Assembly (NCBI GenBank): GCA_001579985.1
Contig: LRSR01010524.1
Coordinates: forward strand, 1 to 30,299
Direction of reading: 5' to 3'
Origin: Hypsibius dujardini
Taxonomy: Eukaryota; Tardigrada; Eutardigrada; Parachela; Hypsibiidae
DNA length: 30,299 nucleotides
In this document: in pieces, positions 13,177-23,302 of the stretch
Position numbering within the stretch: position 1 is the stretch's first letter
Layout: each line of letters opens with the position of its first letter
Made by a program: the position numbers and the translations under genes
Notes under the pieces: generated by a model
Seen by the model: the letters and a program-made list of their open reading frames with translations, nothing else
Told to the model about the DNA's origin: nothing
Databases searched by the model: none

Positions 13177-16100
13177 GACTGTCTGACTGACTGACTGACT
13201 GACTGACTGACTGACTGACTGACTGACTGACTGACTGACTGACTGACTGACTGACTGACTGACTGACTGACTGATTAACTGCCTGTCTGTCTGTCTAACT
13301 GTCCGTCTGTTTATCTATCGGCCTGCCTGCCTGCGTTATGGATTGTCCGTATATTTCATCAATGTCACTGTCTCAATTTTATCTGAATATGTCGTTGGGG
13401 TCCTCACCAAAAGGGTTTGAAACACCGCTCACACCGCCCCAAGCCGGCATCATCATCGGCCCGGACAGTCGACTAGCATTAGTGACATTCGGACCGTAGG
13501 CTGCCTGTGCCATCCGGCGCCAGTACTCCTCCATCTCCACGTCTCGCGCAATCAAACGCAAATCGCGTGACCACTGCGGACCTAGCAACCGCATTAGGAT
13601 TCCCTCAAATGGCAGCACCGGGAATAACTGAGAGTAGAAGAGCTGGTTGGTGCACTTCAGCGAAATCGATCGCAGGGATGGCAATCGCAGCAACAGTTTC
13701 CCGAAACGTGTGCGGTCCTTGGGCAGCTTTTTATTACAATGGGCTTCCAGAGCAGAGTACAGAACTTCGCGGCAAGACTCGATCTGGTCGATATTCGCTA
13801 ATCCAGCCGCGTCTGAAAAAGGAAAAGGGCAATTTTTATGCAGGCCATGCTTATGATTATTATAGACGCAGGCAGATAGACAGACAGACAGATAGGCAAA
13901 CAAGCAGATAAGATAGGCAGGCAGCATGGAACAAGACTACAGTCATGTAGACATACCTTAAGACAGACAGGCAGACAAACAAATAAACAGGTAGGAGGAG
14001 AGCAACACAGATGGTTTCGTATGATTATACCTGGATTGAAGAGGACAATGGCGCGCAGACACGCCATCTCGAAGTCGTCAATCTTCAAGTCACTCATTCG
14101 CTCAATCAGTTCGGTGCACACACGCTCAACCAATCCACCCAACCCAAATAGCGGCGCCTCGGCAGACGTGATGGATAATCCTGTGGAAAGCACTAAGGCA
14201 TCCTTTTCCTGTGCTCGGGAGGCCCGAGTAGCCATTGCAGACAAGTGTAGCTCATTCCATCCTGTAATATTCACAGAACACTTCAGCTCTCCCCTGCACA
14301 CTTCTATCCTTCTCTGACTCTGCGAGAACGTCTGTCTGCCTGTTTGTCTGTTTGACTACCTGCCTGCCTGCCTGTCTGTCTGCCTGTGCTGCGTGCCCGG
14401 TTGCATGCTTGCCCGTTAGTCTGTATCGCTAAAGCCCATACTGTACCACATTTAACCAGTGCCAGCTGATCGTCCATCGACAGTTCCTCCATACACGGAC
14501 AACTGCGAATGTATCGTGCCGCCAGCTGCAGCTCCTGCTCACAAGTGTTGACCAGCTCTCGGCCGCTGGCATCCATCAGCGCCGACATGCTACCGGTTCC
14601 CTCACCGGCCGCAACGAAGGCCATCGGTACGGTCTGTAGCTCCTGCACACTAGGGATGACTCGTCCAATGAAGATCGAGTCGGCCACGAGGAGCTTCCGC
14701 AGGCAGAAGCCCTTGACCGGCGGCGAGGCTGTCCCGGCTAAATCGGCACCCTGAGATGTCGGAACCGGTGCCAGGGCAGCAGTTGAGGAATGGGGATTCG
14801 GTGGAGAGAGAAAATTCGGCAGCGCCACCTGTGGTTGGGCACGCTTTTGTTGGCGGCGACGTCGCTGGTAACGGACATCCTGCACTCCTTCACACATTGC
14901 AACAACACAGAATGAACAAATTTTAGTGTTGTTTAAATCCAGATATTGAATTCAAGCTAAATTACAAATCAAAATGCCACCAAAGTCTAATATTCAATAA
15001 AATTTAATTAAGTCTGAAATTCTGATATTAATTAAATTAAAAATGACTTTACATAAAAACTTCCGGTTTCAAACAGTTTCTCGGTTAATTCAATCAAATT
15101 CGAATTAAAATCACTATTTTCAAAAGAGTTTTACTGTTTAAATGAAATTAAAAATCAACGAGACCAGGCGTCTGATTTTAAATTAAATGGAAAATCTTGT
15201 TATTTAAATAAAAAGCCTATTATTTTCCTTAAACTAACTAACCCATACTAACATATTTACAAGAAAAAATACCACAATAAAAAAAAACAGTTTTTCATGA
15301 AAATATCATTTTTTTAAAAAGTGAAGAGGAAAGCTGACTTAATATAGCGTATAAAAAATATTTAACGAATACTTGAATATCTATTTATATAGATACATAT
15401 AGTAATTTAAATTAATGTCAGGTAATACTATTAGTTTTCATTAAATAAAATATAATTAACTTACGAAGATAAACTTTGCCGGGTGCGTATTAATCACTGA
15501 CCACTCCGTAATTATTTATTTTAAAAAATCAGTAGGAACTGTTCGGAGCCAACCCATAACTTAAATCTTATCCTTAACGTTAAGTTAAGGTTAGTGTTAA
15601 CGTATGGCGCTTGATTTGTGTGTTCGGCGACCAACCATACCACGGCCTAAAATAGGAAAAAACCTAATGATCTACAACCCCCTGGGGCGGGGGCGCCCCG
15701 CCCCCGGGGGTTAATTGCAATAGTTCCGTCAACTCCTCACGAGTTATTCTTACGAATTATCACCATACAAAATTGGGAATTCAGATAATTAGGATAATTA
15801 GACGCTTGCCCCGTACGTGTTTCGCGTTATTTCAGCTGTGTGCGCATTAGTAAGCAGAAAAGTGCTTTCTATTTGTCGCCCCGTTCAGACCCGCCCCCTC
15901 CCCCCTTGGCGCAAAAGTCCCCCTAAAATCAAGGGGGTGATCGCAAATCTCTTCGGATTTGAACTTTTTTAATCGTCGAAATTTTGGAAAATAAAGGTGA
16001 ACATTTTTTTTTAAAATATGCATTTTGTATATTAATTGGCACTATTTTAGGCCCTGAACCATACCAGAACATTAATCATCAGCTAGTCTGAAATATAATA

Positions 16101-16962
16101 ATATTACATATACTTATATTTATTTATATAATATAATATATATGGTATATATATATACATAATATTATACTATTATAATATTAAAAATAATAATATTATA
16201 TAATTCCACACGTCCTCGTACCATCTTCACGCATTCCCATTTGGAGGCACTTCTGGAAGCGGCAATACTGACAGCGATTCCGGAGCCGCCGGTCGACGAT
16301 GCACTTTTTCTGACCGTCCCGGCAGAGGTATTCCATATTGTTACGAACGGTGCGCTTGAAGAAGCCCTTGCATCCTTCACAGCTGAAAAGAACCGCCAAA
16401 AAAATTAAATTAATTGTGTCAGATCTCAATTTGCAAAAGTGCTGTGAAAAAATGGATGAATTGGCTAATTACAAGTTTATAAATTTCGGAACATGATATA
16501 ATTTAAAATTAATTTAACCAAATAATATTCTAAACTTGCGAACCAGCCAAAAGAATTACAAGTTAATTTTAATTTTAATTACTCACACAAATCACTCAAA
16601 TCAATCAATCAATCACTCGAAGCACCGTTACCGGCAATAAAACCACAAATCAAAGTAATCAAGCAACCGCGGCAATGTTAAAATCCACATGACAGGGAAA
16701 GTGCCTAATGATGCCGGAAGTACCCGCCCCACCTGATCACGCCGTAGTGACGTCCCCGCGAGTGGTCGCCACAAATTAAGCAGCCCAACACTTCCGCGGC
16801 CGGTGTAGAATCTCCCGAAGAGGTGTCATCCGAGTGCGCGGACAATGGCTCGACGTGGGAAAACGGTCCGGAAGGGAAGGTGTTGCTGGTGCCATCATTG
16901 CTGTTTCCCTGCACCGCGTCGTGGGAGGAACTGACTGCTCCGCGGGACTGCCCAACGTCCAT
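12913..16962 (-). CDS. RXR/USP-type nuclear receptor (NR2B)
   Basis: A ligand-regulated transcription factor; RXR/USP is the common heterodimer partner (with EcR in ecdysozoans). Exons 16962-16733, 16382-16222, 14887-14447, 14261-14031, 13812-13408 and 13058-12913 give 537 residues. The A/B domain is residues 1-60. The DNA-binding domain is about 61-126: CLICGD, P-box in [10 protein letters not shown], and [16 protein letters not shown]. The ligand-binding domain is about 190-432: [57 protein letters not shown]. Oddities: the D-box has six residues between its cysteines (CRDGQKKC) where RXR/USP has five, and the AF-2 core reads ILMRLL where RXR has FLMEML. A tail of about 105 residues follows AF-2. 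The last exon is inferred from donor G|GTGAGG and acceptor TATAG; read-through would instead stop at 13379 after EDPNDIFR. The first ATG (16962) follows an in-frame TGA. An upstream non-coding exon is possible. Confidence 0.9.
13105..13342. repeat. GTCT then GACT array in last RXR intron
   Basis: GCCT/GTCT units (about 13105-13175) switch to a long regular GACT run (about 13176-13272) and back to GTCT/GCCT. This fills most of the intron 13059-13407. Confidence 0.95.
13862..13992. repeat. CAGA/GGCA array in RXR intron
   Basis: Degenerate CAGA and GGCA repeats in the intron 13813-14030. Confidence 0.85.
14328..14420. repeat. GTCT/GCCT array in RXR intron
   Basis: Degenerate GTCT and GCCT units in the 185-bp intron 14262-14446. 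Confidence 0.85.
14888..15632. other. RXR intron 2, AT-rich part
   Basis: Mostly AT-rich sequence without coding potential. A palindromic TAACGTTA and further TTAAGG/GTTAAC words occur at about 15575-15601, just left of the hAT-like element. Confidence 0.6.
15641..16056. mobile_element. Non-autonomous hAT-like element (MITE)
   Basis: A 416-bp element inside RXR intron 2. The left end (15641-15655) reads CACGGCCTAAAATAG; the right end read inward on the other strand (16056-16042) reads CAGGGCCTAAAATAG, 14 of 15 identical. It is flanked by a perfect 8-bp direct repeat AACCATAC at 15633-15640 and 16057-16064. An 8-bp duplication with CAGGG-type termini is the hAT signature. It encodes no transposase and carries a GC-rich hairpin at 15676-15712. 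Confidence 0.75.
15676..15712. repeat. GC-rich hairpin inside the hAT-like element
   Basis: 37 nt of almost pure G and C forming a nearly self-complementary sequence: AACCCCC, a GC-rich core, then GGGGGTT. Strikingly GC-rich against an AT-rich intron. G-runs could also fold as a quadruplex. Confidence 0.8.
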
Positions 16963-17796
16963 GGTGATACGCAAATGAAGGACGCAAAACTTATGGGGGA
17001 ATCAAATTCCAGAGGGAAAATTGAAGGACGATGCTTTATTCAAAAAAATCCTCAAGGAACGGGAAGTGAGAGGTGCAATTTTTTATTGCAATGGAAAATG
17101 CTGTGAGGGCGGGCCTATGTGGTTTTCGGCCAATCTGCACTCGCCGCTCGCTCATTGCACGAGATTATGAATCTAACTCGGACATAGTGAGCTGTAGTTT
17201 AACGAGACAGCAGTTAAACGAGAAATTGGATGTTTTCAACTGAAAATGTTATATTAAAGACTAATCTTAAAGTAAAATTAAGCCACCCTGCTATATACGA
17301 ACGTGTTTCTCGCACAGTTACAATACACAGTAGGCTTTAAGCTTTTACGCTTTGTGAGCGGGATTATTAATAACCGCCTGATCCAGTAATCCTGAAAAGG
17401 CATTGACAAAAAAATGCTGGGTGTTTTAATATTTAAAACGGTCTGTGAAATGGTCAAAGTCCGCTGAATAGTGACACTCACAACGGTACGAACTTTTTAT
17501 TAAAATGTGAATCAAGGAACTGAAAACTGATTTCTGAAAGTGAATAAAGAGCTGCAGGAGAAAATCAAACCATAACTTTCAGTTATGCGTGAAAGAAAAA
17601 AAAGTATCCCAGAAAACACACGCTCCCGTTATACACTCGAGAGGAGCACAGGGTGCCTGCAAATAAAACTGAATGCCGTAAAACGGAACAGAAGACGGAA
17701 GAACTTTTTCCCCATCGCAATTAGCAAGTAATAAGAAAATGAAACCAAAAGTGCTAGTCATATTATAGACAACACACCAGAGATCAACACACCAGG
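16963..17796. other. RXR upstream region
   Basis: The intergenic stretch between the RXR start and the stop of the UAP56-like gene, both on the minus strand. No coding region, RNA gene or element recognised. It should contain the RXR promoter and 5' UTR and the 3' UTR of the next gene. Confidence 0.5.
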
Positions 17797-20460
17797 TCAA
17801 TCGATGGTGGTGACGGCGACGGTGTTGATGAAGCCGGCCACGGCGGGATCCGTCGAGTCGAGGTCAATCTCCGGGAAGACCACCTGGCCGCGTTCATGGG
17901 CGTCATTGAGGAACTCCCAGTCGTCCTCCTGCTTCACCACCACCAGGATGAGTGCACGCTCGTTGAGCCGCGTCGTGATGGCGATCAAATGGTCGAGGTT
18001 GTAGGGCAGGTTCCACCAGACGACGAGGTTCACACCGGACAGGGCACTCGTCGACGGGAGCACGTCTGCGCTGCAGATGAGACACGGGCGGCGCATCTCC
18101 GCAAACTGACTACACACCTTCTCCACCTTCTCAGAAGACGCCTCACCTGCTTGGAAGAGAGAAAAATGTTTTAAAATTCCAGTGTAAACCGCAAGCCTTC
18201 CAATTGTATTGACAAAGCTTCAGTATTGACCGGCATGACTTGCTTGATTGCGTACGTCCTGTTCCAAGAACCCAGAAAAATCTGTATTCTTCAAAATCTA
18301 AAAAATACTACTAAAATATATTCTTTAAAATATAAATTTTAAAAGGATGGACAACAGAGCTATTTTGAGCAATAACACATTTTTTGATACAACATTTTTT
18401 AGACTAACGCTTACCTGGAATCAGAAGTGAGTCTACGGAGCAGTTTTTCTTCAGTGCGACCTTGATGTCAAGCAGCCGTTCAGTTCGACGAGCGAAGACG
18501 ACGACCTTTACGTAGTCGAACGTAGTTATGATCTGTTGGAGTTTTACGAGAAGCTCGTGTTCGGGTCCGTCGTGACATAGGTGCAGCAGCTGATGTTTGG
18601 CCGGGATCTCATCGCGCTTTGGGTGCAGAAACGGGTAGGTCGGCCTAATGCGTGGATAGCCTGCAATTAAATTCAACACATGAGATTAGCACAATTTTCA
18701 CTTGAAATATTTTGCACGATTTCAGAGAATTTCAATCACATACAATTCGGAATCATGCAATAATTAAATATATTATAAATAAATCGAATCACCAATAAAT
18801 TACATCAAATTAAGTTAAATGAAAATTTAATATAAAATCCGGTTTGACTCTTAACATTGTTAACTATATTTAAAAAATTCGTGCCTGGAAGGTGGTGGTA
18901 GGCCAAATGGCAGAGCCTCCGTTTCGCTATCACAGCAGTTGCTGGGCAAGTGGAGGCAGCGTCCGACGACTCAAACTTGACCGCGGATGTAGAAGGTTCC
19001 TCGAAGACCGGTGACAAGGATTCGTTCCGCTCCGACTCGTTGCTGCTGATGTCAGGCGAGGAATTGCTGCGAGCCTGATCCGTGCCGCTAGCTCCGCTTT
19101 CAATGCCGGAATCGCCTGAAAAACAGCGATCAAATTAATACCACCGAAAAAAACACAATTGCCAAAAATTCGTTTAATGACGGACAGCCTGCCCACAAAG
19201 CTTGTGTGATATTGATCGATTATAGCGAATGCAATGGTTCATATATCTTAAAAAACAAGCATATGCGCTGAAAGTCGTAAAATTTTCATGCAAAAATAGC
19301 GCAATAACCGGCTGCAATCGATTGATTGATTGGCACACAAAGCTGACTGAAAAATTAGGGACAAAGATCTTTTCCGGCTCGACATCATTATTTTCTCAAC
19401 AATTCAACTTTTTTACTCACGAGCAATGGGGTTTGTCTGATATCCAGCCGGCTGGGAGACCCACACAGGTCATTTCTCGACATCAAACGATAAAAGGCGG
19501 CAAATCTTCCGCCCATGTCGTCAGAGATCGCTCTCTGCGAACGCCAATATCCACAATTTTTTCCAACTTTGCATTATTCAAACTTATTAGCTTGTACATT
19601 AGAGAGGAAAATGGCAGGCCAAAAAGGGTTAGCAAGGAAATTGCCAATTAAAAAATGACTATACAAGAAGTGTCTTCTCACCTGATCATTAAAGCCTGTG
19701 AGTGATTGGTTGATTGATTGATTGACACAGCGTATTTTCTGAAAAACAAAACAAAGCTGTTTCTCTCGTTGAAGTTACTTATTTTTATTATCAGAAAAAC
19801 AGTCTCATGCGTTCCTGTTCCTGCTTCCATACGTGCACTGCCAAGGGGAGAGGCGCATAGGGCATGCCTCGATTTTAAACATTAAAAAGCGGCAAAGATT
19901 CCGCTCATCTCGAAGCGCTCCTCTCCGAACACCCAATTCCACCAAGTTTTCCGTCTTCGCCGAAAGACAAAATTATTATTTTAACTATCTAAGAGTTCAA
20001 AATGGCAGGGCGAGCAGTATTAGCCCGGAGATTTTATCAGGAAAATGAATATTTCAAAACGAGCCTGACCTAACACTGAATTCATACGGTTGATTCATTG
20101 ATTGATGGACAAATGTCTTTCTGATAATGAAAAGCCCATTCCCCTCATCCATGTCTTCCGTTTTCTCAATAAATTATCCTCGCAAATATCTGTCTTCCCT
20201 ATCGTCCTACCTGTACTGCCGCCGGGAGAAGCCCACACGGCATGCCGGCCATCATCCGAGAGGGAAAATCCAATTGTAGCGTCCGGCTCGGGTGTTATTC
20301 TTCCCCGATCCCCATCCTCCTCCCCCGGCCAAATTTCTAAGATGTCGTCCAAATTTTCCTCATTCCCAGGGACGTCTTCATCATCTAGCGGCAAATTCTC
20401 GTCCACGTCCATTTCATTTAAATCATCGTAGTCCAGCGCGCCGGCGCTGTCGTATGCCAT
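17797..20460 (-). CDS. Degenerate UAP56/DDX39-related protein lacking the DEAD-box half
   Basis: Exons 20460-20211, 19115 to about 18885, 18660-18415 and 18146-17797 give about 359 residues. The N-terminus is acidic (ALDYDDLNEMDVDENLPLDD), recalling the acidic LDYE start of UAP56; a Ser-rich stretch with DSGIES follows. The last two exons align along the whole RecA2 (helicase C) domain of UAP56/DDX39: FDYVKVVVFARRTERLLDIK against its EFNQVVIFVKSVQRC, then CLICSADV, VNLVVWWNLP and the end region DDWEFLNDAHERG...FPEIDLDS, matching ENDAKILNDV...LPDEID. There is no Walker A or DEAD box, and the motif VI HRxxRAGR is replaced by IAITTRLN, so it cannot be an ordinary helicase. UAP56 acts in nuclear splicing and mRNA export; this paralogue's role is unknown. 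The exon 2 donor is uncertain (a GC donor at 18883-18884 fits the phase); exon 1 could also join exon 3 directly. Divergent from the Boule-like gene. Confidence 0.55.
19317..19690. repeat. Decayed tandem copy A of first exon region
   Basis: Resembles the following copy (19708-20080) over the run from GATTGATTGATTG, through GCGGCAAA-TTCCGC-CAT and CGAACxCCAAT, to AAAATGGCAGG-GAGCA-like ends, with many substitutions and gaps. Read on the minus strand it encodes SDDMGGRFAAF, reminiscent of SDDGRHAVWA in the intact exon. Confidence 0.6.
19708..20080. repeat. Decayed tandem copy B of first exon region
   Basis: The middle copy of three. Shares ACTGCC-GGGAGA-GC-CA-A-GGCATGCC with the exon copy at 20211-20250 and AAAGCGGCAAAGATTCCGCTC with copy A. 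Starts with a TTGATTGATTGATTGA tetranucleotide run like the other two. Confidence 0.6.
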
Positions 20461-21456
20461 TTTCTTCCTTGCCTGCTGAAGACGTCCAGAAAAAAAATCG
20501 CGTGACAAAAATCTTCCTGAAATAGCACTCACTCAGATCGACGAACGTTATAAAATAAAAGATCAAATTAAAACTTGAGAAGAGGATGGACTTTGATTTT
20601 TTTGGATTTGGAATATTTTCAAATATCTCTTGCGCCACATAAACATCAAGACCACCAAGGTCATGACTGCCGCGCCCCCTAACGCCCCCCCCCTCCGGTG
20701 GGGCCCAGGGGAAAGTGGGTTGAACTGCTGTTCTGTTTTGTTTCTGTTCTTCCTGTCCAGTCTCCAGGGGCTTTTGTATATCCAAATCCTGCAAGACCTT
20801 TAGTTTTTTAACAGTATCCCATCGTAACTATTGATTTTTGATTATATTATTAAATTACACCGCGCACGTGCAAACCGTTGATCTGTATCTACTTTTTTGA
20901 CAAGTTTTGTCATTTTTACCCGCAGCGGCAGGAGGATTTTCATTGGTCGGTTTATATGGAACCAAGAACCTCTATTGAATGCGCCGTGTTTCTGTGACAT
21001 TAAAAATCAAGGTTTTCTCACTCTAAAAGTGCCCAAATTTTGCACAAAAAACAAAAACGAGAGGCAAACTATTAATGGAGTTCAATAATTATAGTTGAAG
21101 TCACTGTAAAGCAAATCATGCGTGGAATTTCAGCAATTATGCGAGAACAAATGCAGTTGGTTTGGATATTTCCCTGTAAATCTGTCATGCGGTCATTGGC
21201 CAGTCTTGTCCAAGTTTGGTGCCCTATCAAGGTCGTCCAACAACCCTGTAGGTATAGCGTCTACGATTTATATGTGGGTCAGTGGGATACTTTTCGGTTA
21301 TGGGAAATACCAGCAAGCGCACCAAAGTTGGACCAGCAAAAAGGCAGACCTGACTGAAACATTTTTCTTCCTCACAATTTTCCTCACTTCCGTTTTCCCC
21401 GTTTTCTCTCCTGCTCCTGCCACGTTTCTGTTAATCCATCCACTCGTTCGCTCCAG
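20461..21456. promoter_or_regulatory. Divergent intergenic region, UAP56-like (-) / Boule-like (+)
   Basis: Roughly 1.1 kb shared upstream DNA of two divergent genes. No TATA or known element recognised. A C-rich tract lies near 20675-20705. The minus-strand frame at 20600-20794 is open but lacks splice or family support. Confidence 0.45.
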
Positions 21457-21519
21457 GTAATTTTTTATCCTGAATCCGATTCGCTTCTCAGAACTGAGGA
21501 AAAACCGATTCCATTGCAG
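21457..21519 (+). other. 5'-UTR intron of Boule-like gene
   Basis: Donor CTCCAG|GTAATT and acceptor CCATTGCAG|GTTCG bound a 63-bp intron that ends 39 bp before the start codon. Short size matches other small introns here. Inferred from motifs. Confidence 0.5.
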
Positions 21520-21558
21520 GTTCGACGCGTTTTTCACACAGCACCTCGCGGCGAGAAA

Positions 21559-23302
21559 ATGCCTTCCGTCATGGCCGCCAACCTGGGAGTGTGGACCAAT
21601 AGTAACGCCTCCGCCACCCAGCACCCTCTCGGCCTGACGCACAAGGACCCCCTGACCTCGCTGGGATGGACTACGGATCGGGAAACAGACCGCGTGGGAC
21701 ATTTCACCTCGGAGGCAGGGGGAGACGTTCTCAAGATCGACCATTCTTCCCGGACATCCTCGATGCAGCAGCGCAGCCTCCCGGCCACCAGCCGTCCCGC
21801 CACCACCCGACGCCCGGCCATTCGCTCGGACAGCCAGAAGGTCATCGAGGTGCGCAATCGGATCTTCGTTGGCGGTCTGACTGAGGCCATCAACGAGGAC
21901 GACCTCCGTGGGCTCTTCGGCAGGTACGACATTTTTTTCATGGTGGTCCTCCAGCGGGAAGTATGTTCATGTTTGGGCCATTGTAAGGTGGGTCAGTAAT
22001 TAATTTTCGAACCAGGAAAGAAATATCGAAGTTGCTAACTAATTTGTTTTTGTTCTTTATAACCATTAACATTTTAATTTTAATATTTTTTTTTACCAAA
22101 CTTTGTTCAAATTTTTTTCAAACCCTGCAAATCAGATTGAATTTTTGTTTTTTGTTTTATTTGAAAATGCTTGGCTGCTAAATTTAAATTTAATGGAATT
22201 TGTTCTGTATTTGAAATGTGAATTTAAACGAAATTCTATCGACAAAATCTGTTGGAAAATCCTGTTTCGCCTCCTTTAGACAAATTTGGCAATTAACTAT
22301 TAATCTCGTTCTCATTTATAACCAAGGAAGGAAAAATCGATAATGATCACCTTTTTTATTTTTATAATTTATTCAATATCTTTGCAGAAGCCCTGGAAAC
22401 CAGGTTTAAATTTTGCATTTGTTAGTTTAAGCGCAAGGTTCGACATTATTTGTTCCATATTGGAACAAAAATTTTGTTTCATAAATGAATAATCGAGATT
22501 TCTTATGAGTGTGTATGATCTTAATCGGTGTTGGATTTAGATGTGATGAAACGATGTGACTGTTTGTCTCCCATTTGTTTGTAGGTACGGCCAGATCAAC
22601 GAAGTACAGATTAAGGCTCGCGGAGGTGACCAATTCCGCGGATTCGGCTTCATCACCTTCAGCCGGAACGCGGAAGCGGCGGACGCGCTGCGCGACTGTC
22701 TGGGGGAGGTGCACACGCTACGCGGCCGCAAGATCAACGTCCAGGCGGCCTTCAAGCGCGTTGACAAGGTCAGTGTGTCTCCTACTCCTACTCCCATTGC
22801 TGGACCAGCCGGCTGGATGGGCGGTGCGCCTACTCCCTTTGGAGGGGGTCCAGGACAACTTTTTCCTCCTACCCTTCCTCCGCTGCCGTTGCCGGTCACC
22901 TTCAACCCGTTCTACTTTGGTCCGCCGGTCCTCGTCAACGGAATGTGGCTGGTCGGACCGGGCGGTCCTTCCGCGGGAGGAATGCCGCTGCCGATGGGAG
23001 GGGGATTTATGATGCCGCCGTTGATGGAGCCGGACGTGATGGAGTGGAAACCGATTCCCACCGCTGCTACCCCCATCAACTCTTCCGCCTTGTTGGGTAA
23101 CGACATCATCAACGGTGGACGCTCGCACTGCGGTGGTGGTGCTGGTGCTGGGGAGCACGGCAAGTTGGGGGAGAGTCGGATGGGAAGCTTTGGCGGTGAC
23201 TTTCAACCCATCGGTACGAGGAGCTCCGCCACGGACACTCTCAACTGCGGATCTCACTTCACCACCCAGTCGCTCTCCGCTCCCTGGTTTCTGCCGAACT
23301 GA
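21559..23302 (+). CDS. Boule/DAZ-like RRM RNA-binding protein
   Basis: Two exons, 21559-21923 and 22585-23302, give 360 residues. A Ser/Thr-rich leader (1-98) precedes one RRM (about 100-180): VRNRIFVGGL (RNP2), DDLRGLFGRYGQINEV, RGFGFITF (RNP1) and LRGRKINVQAAFKR. The opening NRIFVGG and closing LRxRKINV words are those of Boule/DAZ proteins (NRIFVGG, LRDRKLNI), germ-cell factors that bind 3' UTRs and promote translation. The C-terminal half is Gly/Pro-rich (NPFYFGPP, GGGFMMPP), and no DAZ repeat was recognised. The intron interrupts the RRM between Arg and Tyr of GRYG. An internal AAG|GTCAGT could serve as a donor, but the frame stays open to the stop. Another single-RRM hnRNP-like family is the main alternative. 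The ATG at 21559 follows the 5'-UTR intron. Confidence 0.65.
21924..22584. other. Intron of Boule-like gene
   Basis: 661-bp AT-rich intron with T-runs and no repeats or coding. Begins GTACGA and ends TTTGTAG. Confidence 0.8.

Noticed and set aside
20423-20794. Minus-strand frame upstream of the UAP56-like start
   Set aside because: It overlaps the true first exon in another frame and has no conserved motif or upstream splice signal; probably chance.
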